A stretch of DNA of 64,000 bases, taken from NCBI GenBank assembly GCA_034440495.1, contig JAWXCE010000026.1, forward strand, positions 39,881-103,880, given 5' to 3'. Source of the stretch: JAWXCE01 sp034440495 (GTDB lineage Bacteria > Pseudomonadota > Alphaproteobacteria > Rhizobiales > Rhodomicrobiaceae). The notes under the pieces are model-generated. The model searched no databases, was not told the DNA's origin, and saw only the letters and a program-made list of their open reading frames with translations. The translations under genes and the position numbers were made by a program. Shown here piece after piece: positions 32,779 to 41,677 of the stretch (positions are counted from its first letter, which is position 1; each line of letters begins with the position of its first letter).

Positions 32779-34395
32779 TTAGGTTTTGTTGATTCGCGCA
32801 ACCGTTAATGGCGTTAGGAAGAGCATGAGAATAAGCAAAAACAATGGCACAAAGCCCCACTCGCTTATCTGCGAATATTCTGTATCAATCACAGTGGAGG
32901 GAAGGCTTACATCGATAACACCCTCGCTGTTTAGCGGCAGGCTCTTGGTGACGCGGCCATAGCTGTCAATGACAGCCGATATGCCCGTGTTAGCAGCCCG
33001 CACGACTGGCCGTCCTTCCTCTGCAGCCCTGACGCGCGCTTGAAGAAGATGCTGGTGAGGCCCGGATGTTGCGCCAAACCAGGCGTCGTTGGTCAGATTG
33101 AGCATCCACCTGGCCCCTGCGTCGGGCATGACCGCGCCGGGGAAGATAATCTCGTAACAGATCAATGGCGAGAACGGCGGCGCGTGGCGCGTCTGGATGG
33201 CGTTACGTGACGTTCCAGCCTCGAATCCAATCGCGTGATGAGTAAGGTGCTTTGCCCCCAGCCATTTGAAAAACCCGGGAAACGGCAGGTATTCGCCAAA
33301 AGGCACGAGGTGGTTCTTATCATAGCGCGCCTCTATTTTGGCGTCACCGGAAAGCACGAAAAGGGTATTGTAAACGCCTGTCATCGAACGCTTTCCATTG
33401 GCGTCAGTTGACGTGGTCGCGCGCTCTGCGCCGAGAATCAAAGAACCGCCTTGGGGTATCGCGGATTTGATTGCTTCTCTGGCCAATTCGTCAAAAATAG
33501 CGTCATCGGCGGCAAAAAGAAATGGCGTTGAGGACTCAGGCCAAATCACGTGGGTGAGATCCGGTGGGACGTTTTCCGAGCTAAGGCGCAAATAGCGCTC
33601 GAAAATCCACGCACGGTTTTCAGGCCTCCACTTCTCCGCCTGCGGAATGTTGCCCTGCACGATCCGCATTTTGACGCCTGGAAGCGTTGCGGATGATGCG
33701 TCAGCGAGGCGCGCCGCGCCCCAAACGCCCATGCCAATTAAAGCAATTGCCGCGATGGCTGGCGCCGCCCACCGCTTTGCAGCGCCACTTTCCAGGTCAA
33801 AAATGGCGGCCGGGCTAGCGAAGATAAAGACGGCGACGAAGGTCAACCCGTAGGCGCCAAACAGCGACGCGGACTGCAATAAGGCTTCATTGCCCACGAG
33901 TGCATACCCTAGCGAGTTCCATGGGAATCCCGTCAGGACATGGCCGCGAATCCACTCCACGGTGAAGAATGCGCACGCTAGCGTCAGGATGCGCCAGCTT
34001 CCGGGACGCCACACCAGCATGGCGAGTGCGCAGGCGACGGCGTAAAAAATCGCCAGAGCCGCAGGCACGCCCGCGACCGCCAAAGGCAAGGCCCAGAGAA
34101 ATTTATCCGGTTCGACAAGAAACGCCTCGCCGATCCAGAACAACCCGGCGAGAAAATAGCCGAAGCCGAAAAACCAGCCGGTTTTAGCCGCAGCGACAAG
34201 TGATGCGCGACTAGGCCAGGTCTCTCGCTTGGAGGCGTCATGGTCGAGTAGGAGCACTAGCGCTGGCAACGTCAGGAACATGACCGGCCACGCAAAGACC
34301 GGCGCCATGCTCAGAGCGGATATACCTCCCGCCGCAAACGTAATGAGCCATCGAAGCCATTTGCCCGCGTTAGAAAACCACGCGGCGATAGGCAT
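32779..34395 (-). CDS. lnt: Apolipoprotein N-acyltransferase
   Basis: A 538-residue inner-membrane enzyme adding the third acyl chain to lipoproteins. About six hydrophobic segments fill residues 15-210, followed by the nitrilase domain with the catalytic triad: Glu in LTHVIWPESSTPFLF, Lys in YDKNHLVPFGEYLPF and Cys in FSPLICYEIIFPGAV. NLTNDAWFGATSGPHQHLLQARVRAAEEGRPVVRAANTGISAV in pieces is the usual C-terminal block, with a last membrane helix at the end. Flanked by corC upstream, as in many proteobacteria. Confidence 0.96.
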   Translation of the reverse strand: MPIAAWFSNAGKWLRWLITFAAGGISALSMAPVFAWPVMFLTLPALVLLLDHDASKRETWPSRASLVAAAKTGWFFGFGYFLAGLFWIGEAFLVEPDKFLWALPLAVAGVPAALAIFYAVACALAMLVWRPGSWRILTLACAFFTVEWIRGHVLTGFPWNSLGYALVGNEALLQSASLFGAYGLTFVAVFIFASPAAIFDLESGAAKRWAAPAIAAIALIGMGVWGAARLADASSATLPGVKMRIVQGNIPQAEKWRPENRAWIFERYLRLSSENVPPDLTHVIWPESSTPFLFAADDAIFDELAREAIKSAIPQGGSLILGAERATTSTDANGKRSMTGVYNTLFVLSGDAKIEARYDKNHLVPFGEYLPFPGFFKWLGAKHLTHHAIGFEAGTSRNAIQTRHAPPFSPLICYEIIFPGAVMPDAGARWMLNLTNDAWFGATSGPHQHLLQARVRAAEEGRPVVRAANTGISAVIDSYGRVTKSLPLNSEGVIDVSLPSTVIDTEYSQISEWGFVPLFLLILMLFLTPLTVARINKT

Positions 34396-34430
34396 GTCAG
34401 CTCCTGATTTACGGGGATAAAAGACGAGTG

Positions 34431-35486
34431 TTACGCGGCTTGAGTTCCGCGTTTAAGTGATGCTTCTTTGACAGCAACAGCGGCGGGATTGTTTTTTTCG
34501 ATAGCCTTTTTATGCGATATGGCGTGAATGCGCACCTTGCCAATGCGATGCTGGTCGAGATCGAGCACCTCAAAGTCAACGCCTGCCGGATGACGCACAT
34601 GTTCGCCCGGCGCTGGCAGACGGCCAAGTATGGCAAGCACCAAACCGCCAACAGTCTCGCTTTCATCGTCGTCTTCAGGTGGGGCAAGCTCACACCCTAG
34701 ATAGGCGTTGAGCGTTTCAAGAGGCGTGCGGGCGTCGACAATCAACCCATCTTCGTTTTCGACTATCAGCGGCTTCTCGATCACATCGTGTTCGTCTTCA
34801 ATGTCGCCTACGAGAGGTTCGATAAGGTCTTCGATGGAAACCAAGCCGTCGATGCCGTTAAACTCATCGTAGATAAGCGCCAGATGTTTTCGCGTCGTCT
34901 GCATACGTCGCAGTAGCGCCGCGACGGGCGTAGATTGAGGCTCGAACAATATTTCCCGTTCCAGCCCGAGCGACTTTACAGATCGGGATAAATCTACGCA
35001 CTGGAGATCAAGTGTCGTCGTCTCGACGTCAGGTTTCGCATCTCCGTCCACGCTTGCGGTTTGCGTCATCCAGCGGATCACATCCTTGATGTGAACCATT
35101 CCATAAGCATGATCAAGCGATCCGCGATAAACCGGCACGCGCGAGTGGCCGGCCTGCGCGAAAAGTTTTAGTAGCTCATCCAGAGACGCATTTTCATCGA
35201 TGGAGAGAATATCGGCGCGGGGAACCATCACATCGTCGACGCGTAGCGTGCCGAACTCCAGAATATTCAGCAGAAGCTTGCGTTCTTCCACCGAGAAATA
35301 CTCGCCGCCCGTGTTTTCGTCGCTGGATTTTAGCGCTTCTTCGAGCTTCTCTTTGAGGCTCCCGCCATTCGAGAGACCGAAAGCGTTTGTCAGACGATGA
35401 TACCACCGCCCGCGACGGTTACGCCTTTCAAACTCCTGAAAAGCGGGGCGAGTGGTCTGTTTACCTATGCTAGTGTCGGACGCCAT
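34431..35486 (-). CDS. corC: CorC/TlyC-type CBS domain protein
   Basis: A 351-residue soluble protein: a short basic N-terminus, two CBS domains (VDDVMVPRADILSIDENASLDELLKLFAQAGHSRVPVY; ILFEPQSTPVAALLRRMQTTRKHLALI) and a CorC_HlyC transporter-associated domain at the end (PLETLNAYLGCELAPPEDDDESETVGGLVLAILGRLPAPGE in pieces). It lacks the DUF21 membrane domain of the longer relatives. CorC is tied to magnesium/cobalt efflux, but the biochemical role is unsettled; rhizobial members are often labelled hemolysins. It is 14 bases downstream of ybeY and 35 upstream of lnt. Confidence 0.92.
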   Translation of the reverse strand: MASDTSIGKQTTRPAFQEFERRNRRGRWYHRLTNAFGLSNGGSLKEKLEEALKSSDENTGGEYFSVEERKLLLNILEFGTLRVDDVMVPRADILSIDENASLDELLKLFAQAGHSRVPVYRGSLDHAYGMVHIKDVIRWMTQTASVDGDAKPDVETTTLDLQCVDLSRSVKSLGLEREILFEPQSTPVAALLRRMQTTRKHLALIYDEFNGIDGLVSIEDLIEPLVGDIEDEHDVIEKPLIVENEDGLIVDARTPLETLNAYLGCELAPPEDDDESETVGGLVLAILGRLPAPGEHVRHPAGVDFEVLDLDQHRIGKVRIHAISHKKAIEKNNPAAVAVKEASLKRGTQAA

Positions 35487-35500
35487 GGTTTAATTTTCGA

Positions 35501-36046
35501 TCAAGCAGCTTCTGGTTCGACCGCGTCGAGCCTACAATCATAAGGGTCTGAAACCCCAAGTGTGTTTAAAATCGTTCTCTCAGCGGCTTCCATTCTTTCA
35601 GCTTCTTCGTCATTTTCATGATCGAAGCCAAGCAGATGTAGCACACCATGTACTGTCAAATGCGCCAGATGATCGGCGGGATATTTACCCTCCGCCGCAG
35701 CCTCGCAAATGAGAGTTTCATAGGCAATGATGACATCGCCCAGAAACACCGGACCCGACGCGGCCGAAAGCATCATTCCATTTGTGAAAGACAAAACGTT
35801 GGTCGGCTTGTTCTGGTTGCGATAACGGGCGTTTAAAATCTGGATTTCCGCGTCGCAGGAAAGCGCCACCGAAACCTCGACCTCCTCATTCGACACAAAA
35901 GCAGCGGTCGCCTGAGCCGCGCGGACGACAACTGCTTCAGTGTCGCAGATAGATTTCCATTCATCATGGGAAACATTTATAGCAACGTCGGCAAGCGCCC
36001 TTGTTGCGCCATTCCCGATCAAATCCATTTTTGGTTGTTCAAGCAT
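35501..36046 (-). CDS. ybeY: Endoribonuclease YbeY
   Basis: A 181-residue zinc metalloenzyme for 16S rRNA 3'-end maturation and 70S quality control. The zinc motif HGVLHLLGFDH (H-x3-H-x5-H) is followed by ENDEEAERMEAAE; NARYRNQNKPTNVLSF is the other signature. I start at the ATG at 36046 (MLEQPKMDL), four bases after the phoH stop; an ATG at 36028 is possible. Longer in-frame reading up to 36235 lies inside phoH and is rejected. Confidence 0.94.
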   Translation of the reverse strand: MLEQPKMDLIGNGATRALADVAINVSHDEWKSICDTEAVVVRAAQATAAFVSNEEVEVSVALSCDAEIQILNARYRNQNKPTNVLSFTNGMMLSAASGPVFLGDVIIAYETLICEAAAEGKYPADHLAHLTVHGVLHLLGFDHENDEEAERMEAAERTILNTLGVSDPYDCRLDAVEPEAA

Positions 36047-36050
36047 GTCC

Positions 36051-37115
36051 CTAGCGATCCGGAGCAGCTTCATAGGCTTCGACGATTTTACCAACAAGCT
36101 CCCGGCGCACAACATCCGCGCGCGTAAAGCCGATATGCCGTATGCCGTCGATATGTGCGAGAAGTTTAATGGCCTGCTCCAGCCCGGATTTCTGACCGCT
36201 GGGCAAATCGACCTGCGACGGATCGCCGGTGACAATCATCTGACTGCCTTCGCCGATACGGGTTAAAAACATCTTCATTTGCGTCGCAGTGCAGTTCTGC
36301 GCCTCATCCAGGATAATCATTGCGTGGCTAAGTGTGCGGCCGCGCATGAAAGCCAGCGGCGCTATCTCGATAAGTCCGGTTTCAAGGCCTTTTTCAACTT
36401 TTTCCGCCGGGAGCACGTCATATAGCGCATCGTAGAGCGGACGCAAGTATGGATCGACCTTTTCACGCATGTCGCCGGGAAGGAAACCAAGGCGCTCTCC
36501 AGCCTCAACTGCCGGGCGGGAGAGGATAATGCGCTCGGTCTCGCCGCGCTCCAGCATGCCCGCTGCGTAAACGACAGCCAGATAGGTTTTGCCGGTGCCC
36601 GCTGGCCCCGTGCCGAAAATAAGTTCAGCCGTCTCAAGCGCACGAATATACTCGGATTGCATCGGGGTGCGCGCTGATATGAGCCGTTTGCGTGTGCGGA
36701 GTTGCGCAACACCGGGAGCCGCATCCTCTGACGCCAACCCTTTGGCCGCGTCCTTCGTAGGAGCCTTTACGCCAAAGCCTGCCTGCGCGTGCCGGATCGC
36801 GCCATTGACATCGCCCGCAGTCACGGCCTGACCCGACACGAGACGCGAATACAACCATTCAAGAACGGATTTTGCCGTGCCGCAGTTAAGCTCCGATCCT
36901 TCAACGATGACCACATTGCCATGCGCGACCGCTTCTACATTTAACCTGTCTTCAAGTATGGATAAATTCGCGTCAAATTCACCAAGCAGATTGGCTAGCA
37001 ACCTGTTGTCATCGAAATGCAGCTCGATTCTCTGCATGGATTCGCGCGCTCCTTTCGCTGGTGAACGCTTGTTAGCGACGACAGCCTTTGGTTGCATTCC
37101 GCGATTATCCGCCAA
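36051..37115 (-). CDS. phoH: PhoH family ATPase
   Basis: A 354-residue PhoH protein: IELHFDDNRLLANLLGEFDANLSILE at the start, a KH-like segment, then the P-loop ATPase with FGTGPAGTGKTYLAVVYAAG (Walker A), RPAVEAGERLGFLPGDMREKVDPYLRPLYDAL in pieces, and AMIILDEAQNCTATQMKMFLTRIG (Walker B) and MIVTGDPSQVDLP. Likely an RNA-linked helicase or nuclease partner of YbeY. The start is a TTG at 37115 with GGAGA six bases upstream; ATG at 37097 is an alternative. The ribosome site lies right after the 24-base duplication at the end of miaB. Confidence 0.93.
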   Translation of the reverse strand: MADNRGMQPKAVVANKRSPAKGARESMQRIELHFDDNRLLANLLGEFDANLSILEDRLNVEAVAHGNVVIVEGSELNCGTAKSVLEWLYSRLVSGQAVTAGDVNGAIRHAQAGFGVKAPTKDAAKGLASEDAAPGVAQLRTRKRLISARTPMQSEYIRALETAELIFGTGPAGTGKTYLAVVYAAGMLERGETERIILSRPAVEAGERLGFLPGDMREKVDPYLRPLYDALYDVLPAEKVEKGLETGLIEIAPLAFMRGRTLSHAMIILDEAQNCTATQMKMFLTRIGEGSQMIVTGDPSQVDLPSGQKSGLEQAIKLLAHIDGIRHIGFTRADVVRRELVGKIVEAYEAAPDR

Positions 37116-37127
37116 TGATTATCTCCA

Positions 37128-37175
37128 TCACGTAAGACCAACCCATGTCTTTCACGTAAGACCAACCCATGTCTT
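37128..37175 (-). repeat. 24-base exact tandem duplication covering the miaB stop codon
   Basis: Positions 37152-37175 encode the last seven codons of miaB plus its TGA (KTWVGLT-stop). Positions 37128-37151 repeat the same 24 bases exactly, directly after the stop and in the same frame, so the spare copy also reads KTWVGLT-stop. It separates the miaB stop from the phoH ribosome site (GGAGA at about 37125). Confidence 0.95.
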
Positions 37176-38543
37176 TTGAGTAATATCATAGGGCAACCAC
37201 GCATTTATGACGCCCTCAAGACTATTGCGCCCGGCGGCAATAATATCAACATCTCCGATTTGCCCAAGCATTGAACGATCAGCTTTGACATGTACGGCCT
37301 GTAAAAACGGCGAGCGGCCAGTGAGCTGTCCCGTTTCCCGCCCCTCGCGCTCGAACAGCACGCTCATGCGTTTGCCCGCACACCTCGCATTAAAAGCGGT
37401 CTGCTGCTCCAGCAGAAGCGACTGTAACCTCAGTAACCGCGCCGCCTTTACTTCTTCGGGAACCTGCTCGCCCATATCCGATGCGGGCGTGCCAGGGCGT
37501 GGACTATATTTGAACGAATAAGCCTGCGCGTATTCGACTTCTCGCACCATGCGCAGCGTATCCTCAAAGTCCGCGTGCGTTTCGCCGGGAAAGCCCACGA
37601 TAATGTCTGTGGATAAAGCCATGTCTGGACGCGCATCGCGGATTTTGCCAACCAGCCGCCGGTAGTCGTTGCCAGTGTGCTTGCGATTCATCGCGGCCAA
37701 AATCCGGTCCGAGCCGGACTGAAACGGCAAGTGCAGGTAGGGCATGAGTTTTGGCAAATCGCGGTGTGCGTCGATGAGGTCGTCGCTCATATCGGCGGGG
37801 TGGCTTGTAATATAACGCAGCCGCTCTATGCCATCGATTTCAGCCAGCTCCAACAGAAGCCGCGCCAAACCCCACACTTCGCCGTTTGCCTCGCCATGAT
37901 AGGCGTTGACGTTCTGGCCAAGCAGGGTGATCTCGCGAACGCCGGCAAAGGCAAGCCTGCGGGCCTCGCTCAGAATGTCCGCCGGAGGACGAGAATATTC
38001 GGCGCCGCGCGTATACGGCACAACGCAGAACGTGCAAAATTTGTCGCAGCCCTCCTGCACCGTCAGAAAAGCCGCTGGAGAACGCCGCGCGGCGGATGTA
38101 TCCCGGCTCGGAAGAGCGCCAAATTTACCGTGCTGCGGAAATTCCGTTTCAAGCGTGCGCTTGCCAGCCCGAGCTTCCCTCAAAAGGTGCGGTAGCCGGT
38201 GATAATTCTGCGGCCCGACGACGATGTCCACCACTGGCGCGCGCGCCATGATTTCCGCGCCTTCCGCCTGCGCCACGCAACCCGCCACCGCAATAAATGT
38301 CTGTTTGCCCTGTGTTGCCCGCTCGCCCTGCAAAACCCTCAGCCGCCCAAGCTCGGAATAGACCTTCTCCGCCGCTTTCTCCCGGATATGGCAGGTGTTG
38401 AGCACGATAAGGTCGGCGTCGGCAATAATTTTGGTTTCGACATACCCGGAAGGCGCAAGCGCCTCAATCATGCGCTCCGAGTCGTAGACGTTCATCTGAC
38501 AGCCATAAGTCTTTATGAAGACCTTTTTTGCGTCGTGCGTCAT
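37152..38543 (-). CDS. miaB: tRNA-2-methylthio-N6-dimethylallyladenosine synthase
   Basis: A 463-residue radical-SAM methylthiotransferase acting on tRNA position 37. UPF0004 domain: FIKTYGCQMNVYDSERM (Cys), LNTCHIREKAAEKVYSELG (Cys) and AGCVAQAEG (Cys) hold the second 4Fe-4S cluster. Radical SAM: EGCDKFCTFCVVPYTRG with CxxxCxxC. A TRAM domain follows (GRSPFLQAVHVKADRS). C-terminus is part of a 24-base tandem duplication. ATGA overlap with the upstream plsC implies coupling. Confidence 0.97.
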   Translation of the reverse strand: MTHDAKKVFIKTYGCQMNVYDSERMIEALAPSGYVETKIIADADLIVLNTCHIREKAAEKVYSELGRLRVLQGERATQGKQTFIAVAGCVAQAEGAEIMARAPVVDIVVGPQNYHRLPHLLREARAGKRTLETEFPQHGKFGALPSRDTSAARRSPAAFLTVQEGCDKFCTFCVVPYTRGAEYSRPPADILSEARRLAFAGVREITLLGQNVNAYHGEANGEVWGLARLLLELAEIDGIERLRYITSHPADMSDDLIDAHRDLPKLMPYLHLPFQSGSDRILAAMNRKHTGNDYRRLVGKIRDARPDMALSTDIIVGFPGETHADFEDTLRMVREVEYAQAYSFKYSPRPGTPASDMGEQVPEEVKAARLLRLQSLLLEQQTAFNARCAGKRMSVLFEREGRETGQLTGRSPFLQAVHVKADRSMLGQIGDVDIIAAGRNSLEGVINAWLPYDITQKTWVGLT

Positions 38544-39379
38544 GTCAGGTCGTCTCGTGGTTCAGTTTCAGCGATTACTGGAACCGGCTGCGGCCGCGCT
38601 GTCAACAGTTCCGTAAAATTCTGCCTCACCAGGATTTCTGTGTAAGCCGCAATCTGCTTTCGCCCCTGAAAGCGCTGCAATGGCGCAGGCTCGCTCACGC
38701 GGATGGACACGTCAACCGGGCCAAGCTTCAAAAGCTCCCATGCGTGGCTGAGGATTTCCATGCCCCCATACCAGGCGATAAGAGGGCGCTGTCCCCGGTT
38801 GAGCGGCAGGCCATTCAGCCGCGTATACACAATAGTCGCTGTCTGCACGACGGTTCTGCTTGCACTGGATGCGCCATCCGAGAAGTCGCTCACCGCCGCG
38901 AATAGTGAACTTTTGAATGGCAGCACCTGATTACCGTCGCCACTCGTCCCCTCGGCGAACAGCACGAGACAATCCCCGGTTTCGAGCCGCCCGGCGATCT
39001 CCATCGCCGTCTCGCGAACCGATATACGCTTGTTCCTATCGACGAAAACCGTGCGTTGGAGGCGGGCGAAGAGATTGATGACCGGCCACCCGTCAATCTC
39101 GGACTTGGCCACAAACGAAACCGGCGCGATACTGGATAAAACGATGATGTCTAGCCATGAAATATGGTTCGAGACCAACAGAACTGGCGCGCCGCTGGCA
39201 ACCGCCCCCGTAAGTTGAACCCGTATGCCAAACAGCCGCGCCACCCGCCGGTGATACCAGAACGGCAGCTTCCGCGCGTGCGCCGAACCAAGTTTCGCCA
39301 GCGCATACTGCACCGGCATGAGGGGTAGGGTAAGAGCGATAAAACCAATGAGCAGAAGCGCGCCGCGCAGTGTTTGCAT
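38540..39379 (-). CDS. plsC: 1-acyl-sn-glycerol-3-phosphate acyltransferase
   Basis: A 279-residue membrane-bound acyltransferase making phosphatidic acid. Hydrophobic anchor at residues 5-30, then VSNHISWLDIIVLS (H-x4-D catalytic motif), FVAKSEIDGWPVINLFARLQRTVFVDR in pieces, LVLFAEGTSGDGNQVLPFKSSLF (EGT-type motif) and a later PLIAWYGG. Start at ATG 39379, directly after the fur stop; the TTG one codon earlier is possible. Common neighbour of miaB in Hyphomicrobiales. Confidence 0.94.
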   Translation of the reverse strand: MQTLRGALLLIGFIALTLPLMPVQYALAKLGSAHARKLPFWYHRRVARLFGIRVQLTGAVASGAPVLLVSNHISWLDIIVLSSIAPVSFVAKSEIDGWPVINLFARLQRTVFVDRNKRISVRETAMEIAGRLETGDCLVLFAEGTSGDGNQVLPFKSSLFAAVSDFSDGASSASRTVVQTATIVYTRLNGLPLNRGQRPLIAWYGGMEILSHAWELLKLGPVDVSIRVSEPAPLQRFQGRKQIAAYTEILVRQNFTELLTARPQPVPVIAETEPRDDLT

Positions 39380-39382
39380 CAA

Positions 39383-39832
39383 TTATGCGCTCCGGAGCGG
39401 TTTGGGCTTCACGATGGCGCGGCCGTACAATTGCAGGCGATGGCCGGTCAATTCATAACCCAATTTTCTCGCCACGATCTCCTGCAAGCGCTCGATTTCC
39501 TCATCGCGAAATTCTATGACGTCGCCCGTCTCCACGTCGATCAGATGATCGTGATGCTGATCCTCCGCGCGTTCATAGCGAGCGCGTCCATCGCCAAACT
39601 CGCGCCGCTCCAGAATCCCGGCGTCGCGCAATAACTTCACTGTCCGATAAACGGTCGAGAGCGAAATGCGGTGATCCACGGCGTGTGCGCGTTTATACAC
39701 TTCCTCAACATCCGGATGATCCTGCGCGTCGGCCAGCACTCTCGATATGGTGCGGCGCTGGCCAGTCATCCGCATGCCTTTATCGGCGCAAAGCTGTTCG
39801 AGCCTGTTCATCATCGGGCTGGTTTTCGCCAT
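39383..39832 (-). CDS. fur: Fur family metal-responsive repressor
   Basis: A 149-residue repressor. Winged helix: MRMTGQRRTISRVLADAQDHPDVEEVYKRA and ISLSTVYRTVKLLRDAGILERREFG in pieces; the metal-binding dimer region has AEDQHHDHLIDVETGDVIEF. The C-terminal CxxC zinc site of E. coli Fur is absent. In rhizobia this locus (between tsaB-rimI and plsC-miaB) encodes a Fur homologue that often works as Mur, a manganese-sensing repressor of Mn uptake. The importer at 53392-57065 with a palindrome over its promoter would be a natural target; that link is inferred. Confidence 0.94.
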   Translation of the reverse strand: MAKTSPMMNRLEQLCADKGMRMTGQRRTISRVLADAQDHPDVEEVYKRAHAVDHRISLSTVYRTVKLLRDAGILERREFGDGRARYERAEDQHHDHLIDVETGDVIEFRDEEIERLQEIVARKLGYELTGHRLQLYGRAIVKPKPLRSA

Positions 39833-39896
39833 GCCAATCCGTATTTGCCGCCTTTGAAGAGAAGTCTATGACCTATCGTTGCGCTTGTGAGTAAAA

Positions 39897-40367
39897 TCAT
39901 TTGCCGATTTCAAGACGCATTACAAGCGCGGTTTTGGCAGGGCCGTGTTCCCCGTCTACCGCGCCAAAATATCCTGGGCGGCACCCTGCGGGTTTAAAAC
40001 CCGAAAGCGCGTAGAGCGCCAAAGCCGCTGTGTTATCTTCCGCCACCTCCAGAAAGACCTCATCAGCGCCTTTTTCAGCCACCCATGCAATAGCCTCATG
40101 CAACAGAAATGCGCCCACCCCTTTGCGCTGACAATCCGGCGCGACGGCGATAGTGAGTATCTCCGCCTCGCTGGCGACCACGCGCGGCAAAACGAACCCG
40201 GCAATGTCCTCATCCATCATGGCTATAAGCGGGAAAGCGAAGCCGTCTTCGGTTAACGAGCGAAGTTCGGCCGCGCTCCACCTGCGGGCGAAACACGCGC
40301 CATGAATGATCGAAAGCGCCTGGTAATCCGCCACGCTGGCATGTTTCAGCGCCCGGTTTCCGCTCAT
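39897..40367 (-). CDS. rimI: Ribosomal-protein-S18-alanine N-acetyltransferase
   Basis: A 156-residue GNAT enzyme. FARRWSAAELRSL at the N-terminus, EILTIAVAPDCQRKGVGAFLL (acetyl-CoA-binding Q/RxxGxG/A motif), EVFLEVAEDNTAALALYALSGFKPAGCRPGYFG in pieces closes the fold. It overlaps tsaB by four bases (ATGA). In many bacteria RimI acetylates S18 and often pairs with tsaB. Confidence 0.93.
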   Translation of the reverse strand: MSGNRALKHASVADYQALSIIHGACFARRWSAAELRSLTEDGFAFPLIAMMDEDIAGFVLPRVVASEAEILTIAVAPDCQRKGVGAFLLHEAIAWVAEKGADEVFLEVAEDNTAALALYALSGFKPAGCRPGYFGAVDGEHGPAKTALVMRLEIGK

Positions 40368-41014
40368 GTCACAGCGCGGGGTAGGATTTTGCTTTGCTGA
40401 GGCTTTGCATCTGCGGGGCGCAGGTAAAGCGGTGCAAGTTCGAGGCTTGGCGCCCGTGTCTCAGCCATTTCTGCCAATGCGGACGCGCTGGGCGCTAAAC
40501 TTACCGCTATTGCGCTGGGAATGCCCGCTGCGCCGGGGCCGACAAGGATAAACTTGCTGGCTTTCGTTAGATCGGGCAGCGAAGACACTTGCTCTACCTC
40601 GGCGACTGACATTGCGACGCCGCTTGCATCGAACTTTTGCAAGTACACCATATCGCGTCCCGCGGGCGCCGTGACGATGAAGGGAAAGCCCCGTTCCTCA
40701 CGCGCAAAAACATGCGCCATGACTTCGAGGCTCGGCACTCCGACTACATCTATTTTCCGCGCGAGTGCGAACCCCTTCGCCGCCGCCAGGCTTGCCCGTA
40801 TGCCGGTGAATGTGCCCGGGCCAGTCGCCACCCCAATACGATGCAAATCATGGAAATAAACTGCTGTCCGTTCCATGGCGTCAACGATTAATGGCAGCAG
40901 CGATTCCGATTGTTCCCGCGCCGCCCCGCCGAAACGCTCCACTCTGAGGTCGCCGTTAACGCGGATCGCCACGGAAGACACGTCCATACTGGTTTCAAGC
41001 GCGAGAATAACCAT
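40364..41014 (-). CDS. tsaB: tRNA threonylcarbamoyladenosine biosynthesis protein TsaB
   Basis: A 216-residue partner of TsaD in making t6A on ANN-decoding tRNAs. ILALETSMDVSSVAI at the start, the GVATGPGTFTGIRASLAAAKGFAL block and DVVGVPSLEVMAH are the family marks. Inactive ASKHA fold. Overlap with rimI indicates coupling. It starts six bases after the nitroreductase-family gene stop. Confidence 0.95.
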   Translation of the reverse strand: MVILALETSMDVSSVAIRVNGDLRVERFGGAAREQSESLLPLIVDAMERTAVYFHDLHRIGVATGPGTFTGIRASLAAAKGFALARKIDVVGVPSLEVMAHVFAREERGFPFIVTAPAGRDMVYLQKFDASGVAMSVAEVEQVSSLPDLTKASKFILVGPGAAGIPSAIAVSLAPSASALAEMAETRAPSLELAPLYLRPADAKPQQSKILPRAVT

Positions 41015-41020
41015 CGCATA

Positions 41021-41611
41021 CTATATGATTTGGGCGATCTGATCGAATTCAAAGCGCGGCGAGCGGGGGAATAGCCCGGCCGGGTCGCCGTAGCCCAGAT
41101 TGACCAGCACGTTGGATTTCACCTGCGTGCCTGCGAAAAACTCAGCGTCCACGCCAGCGGTGTTGAACCCGCTCATCGGGCCGCAGTCCAGCCCAATCGC
41201 CCGCGCGGCCAAGATGAAATAAGCCACCTGCAATGTGCCGTTCTGAAAAGACGATCGCTCGATGAACGGCTGGTTGCCGACGAACCATGATTTCGCGTCT
41301 GCGTGAGGAAACAGGAACGGCAAGTGCTCGTAAAACTCATTGTCATGGCCCATAAGCGCGATAACCGGCGCGGCCATGGTTTTCTCAACGTTCCCTTCCA
41401 TCAGGTGCGGCTTTAACCGCGCCTTGGCTTCGGTAGACCTTAGGAACACTATACGGGCGGGTGACTGGTTCGCGCTTGTCGGCGCCCACTTCATGATCTC
41501 AACGATTTCGCGCAACTGATCGTCGGAAACAGGTTTGTCCTGCCATTTATTGTGGGTACGGGCGGCAAAGAAAAGCTGGTCAAGCGCATTCCGGTCGATA
41601 TGTACAGCCAT
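41021..41611 (-). CDS. Nitroreductase family protein (malonic semialdehyde reductase type)
   Basis: A 196-residue flavoprotein of the RutE/YdfG-related group: LDQLFFAARTHNKWQDKPVSDDQLREI, MKWAPTSANQSPARIVFL (FMN-binding), NVEKTMAAPVIALMGHD, AAYFILAARAIGLDCGPMSGFN in pieces and the end NLGYGDPAGLFPRSPRFEFDQI. This subgroup reduces malonic semialdehyde or 3-hydroxypropionate-related substrates in uracil breakdown in E. coli; with no rut genes near, the substrate is open. Confidence 0.9.
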   Translation of the reverse strand: MAVHIDRNALDQLFFAARTHNKWQDKPVSDDQLREIVEIMKWAPTSANQSPARIVFLRSTEAKARLKPHLMEGNVEKTMAAPVIALMGHDNEFYEHLPFLFPHADAKSWFVGNQPFIERSSFQNGTLQVAYFILAARAIGLDCGPMSGFNTAGVDAEFFAGTQVKSNVLVNLGYGDPAGLFPRSPRFEFDQIAQII

Positions 41612-41677
41612 GACAATGGTTCCGAATTATTGAACTATGCACTTGACGTAAGCCCGGGCGCACAGTTTTGCAAGTGA

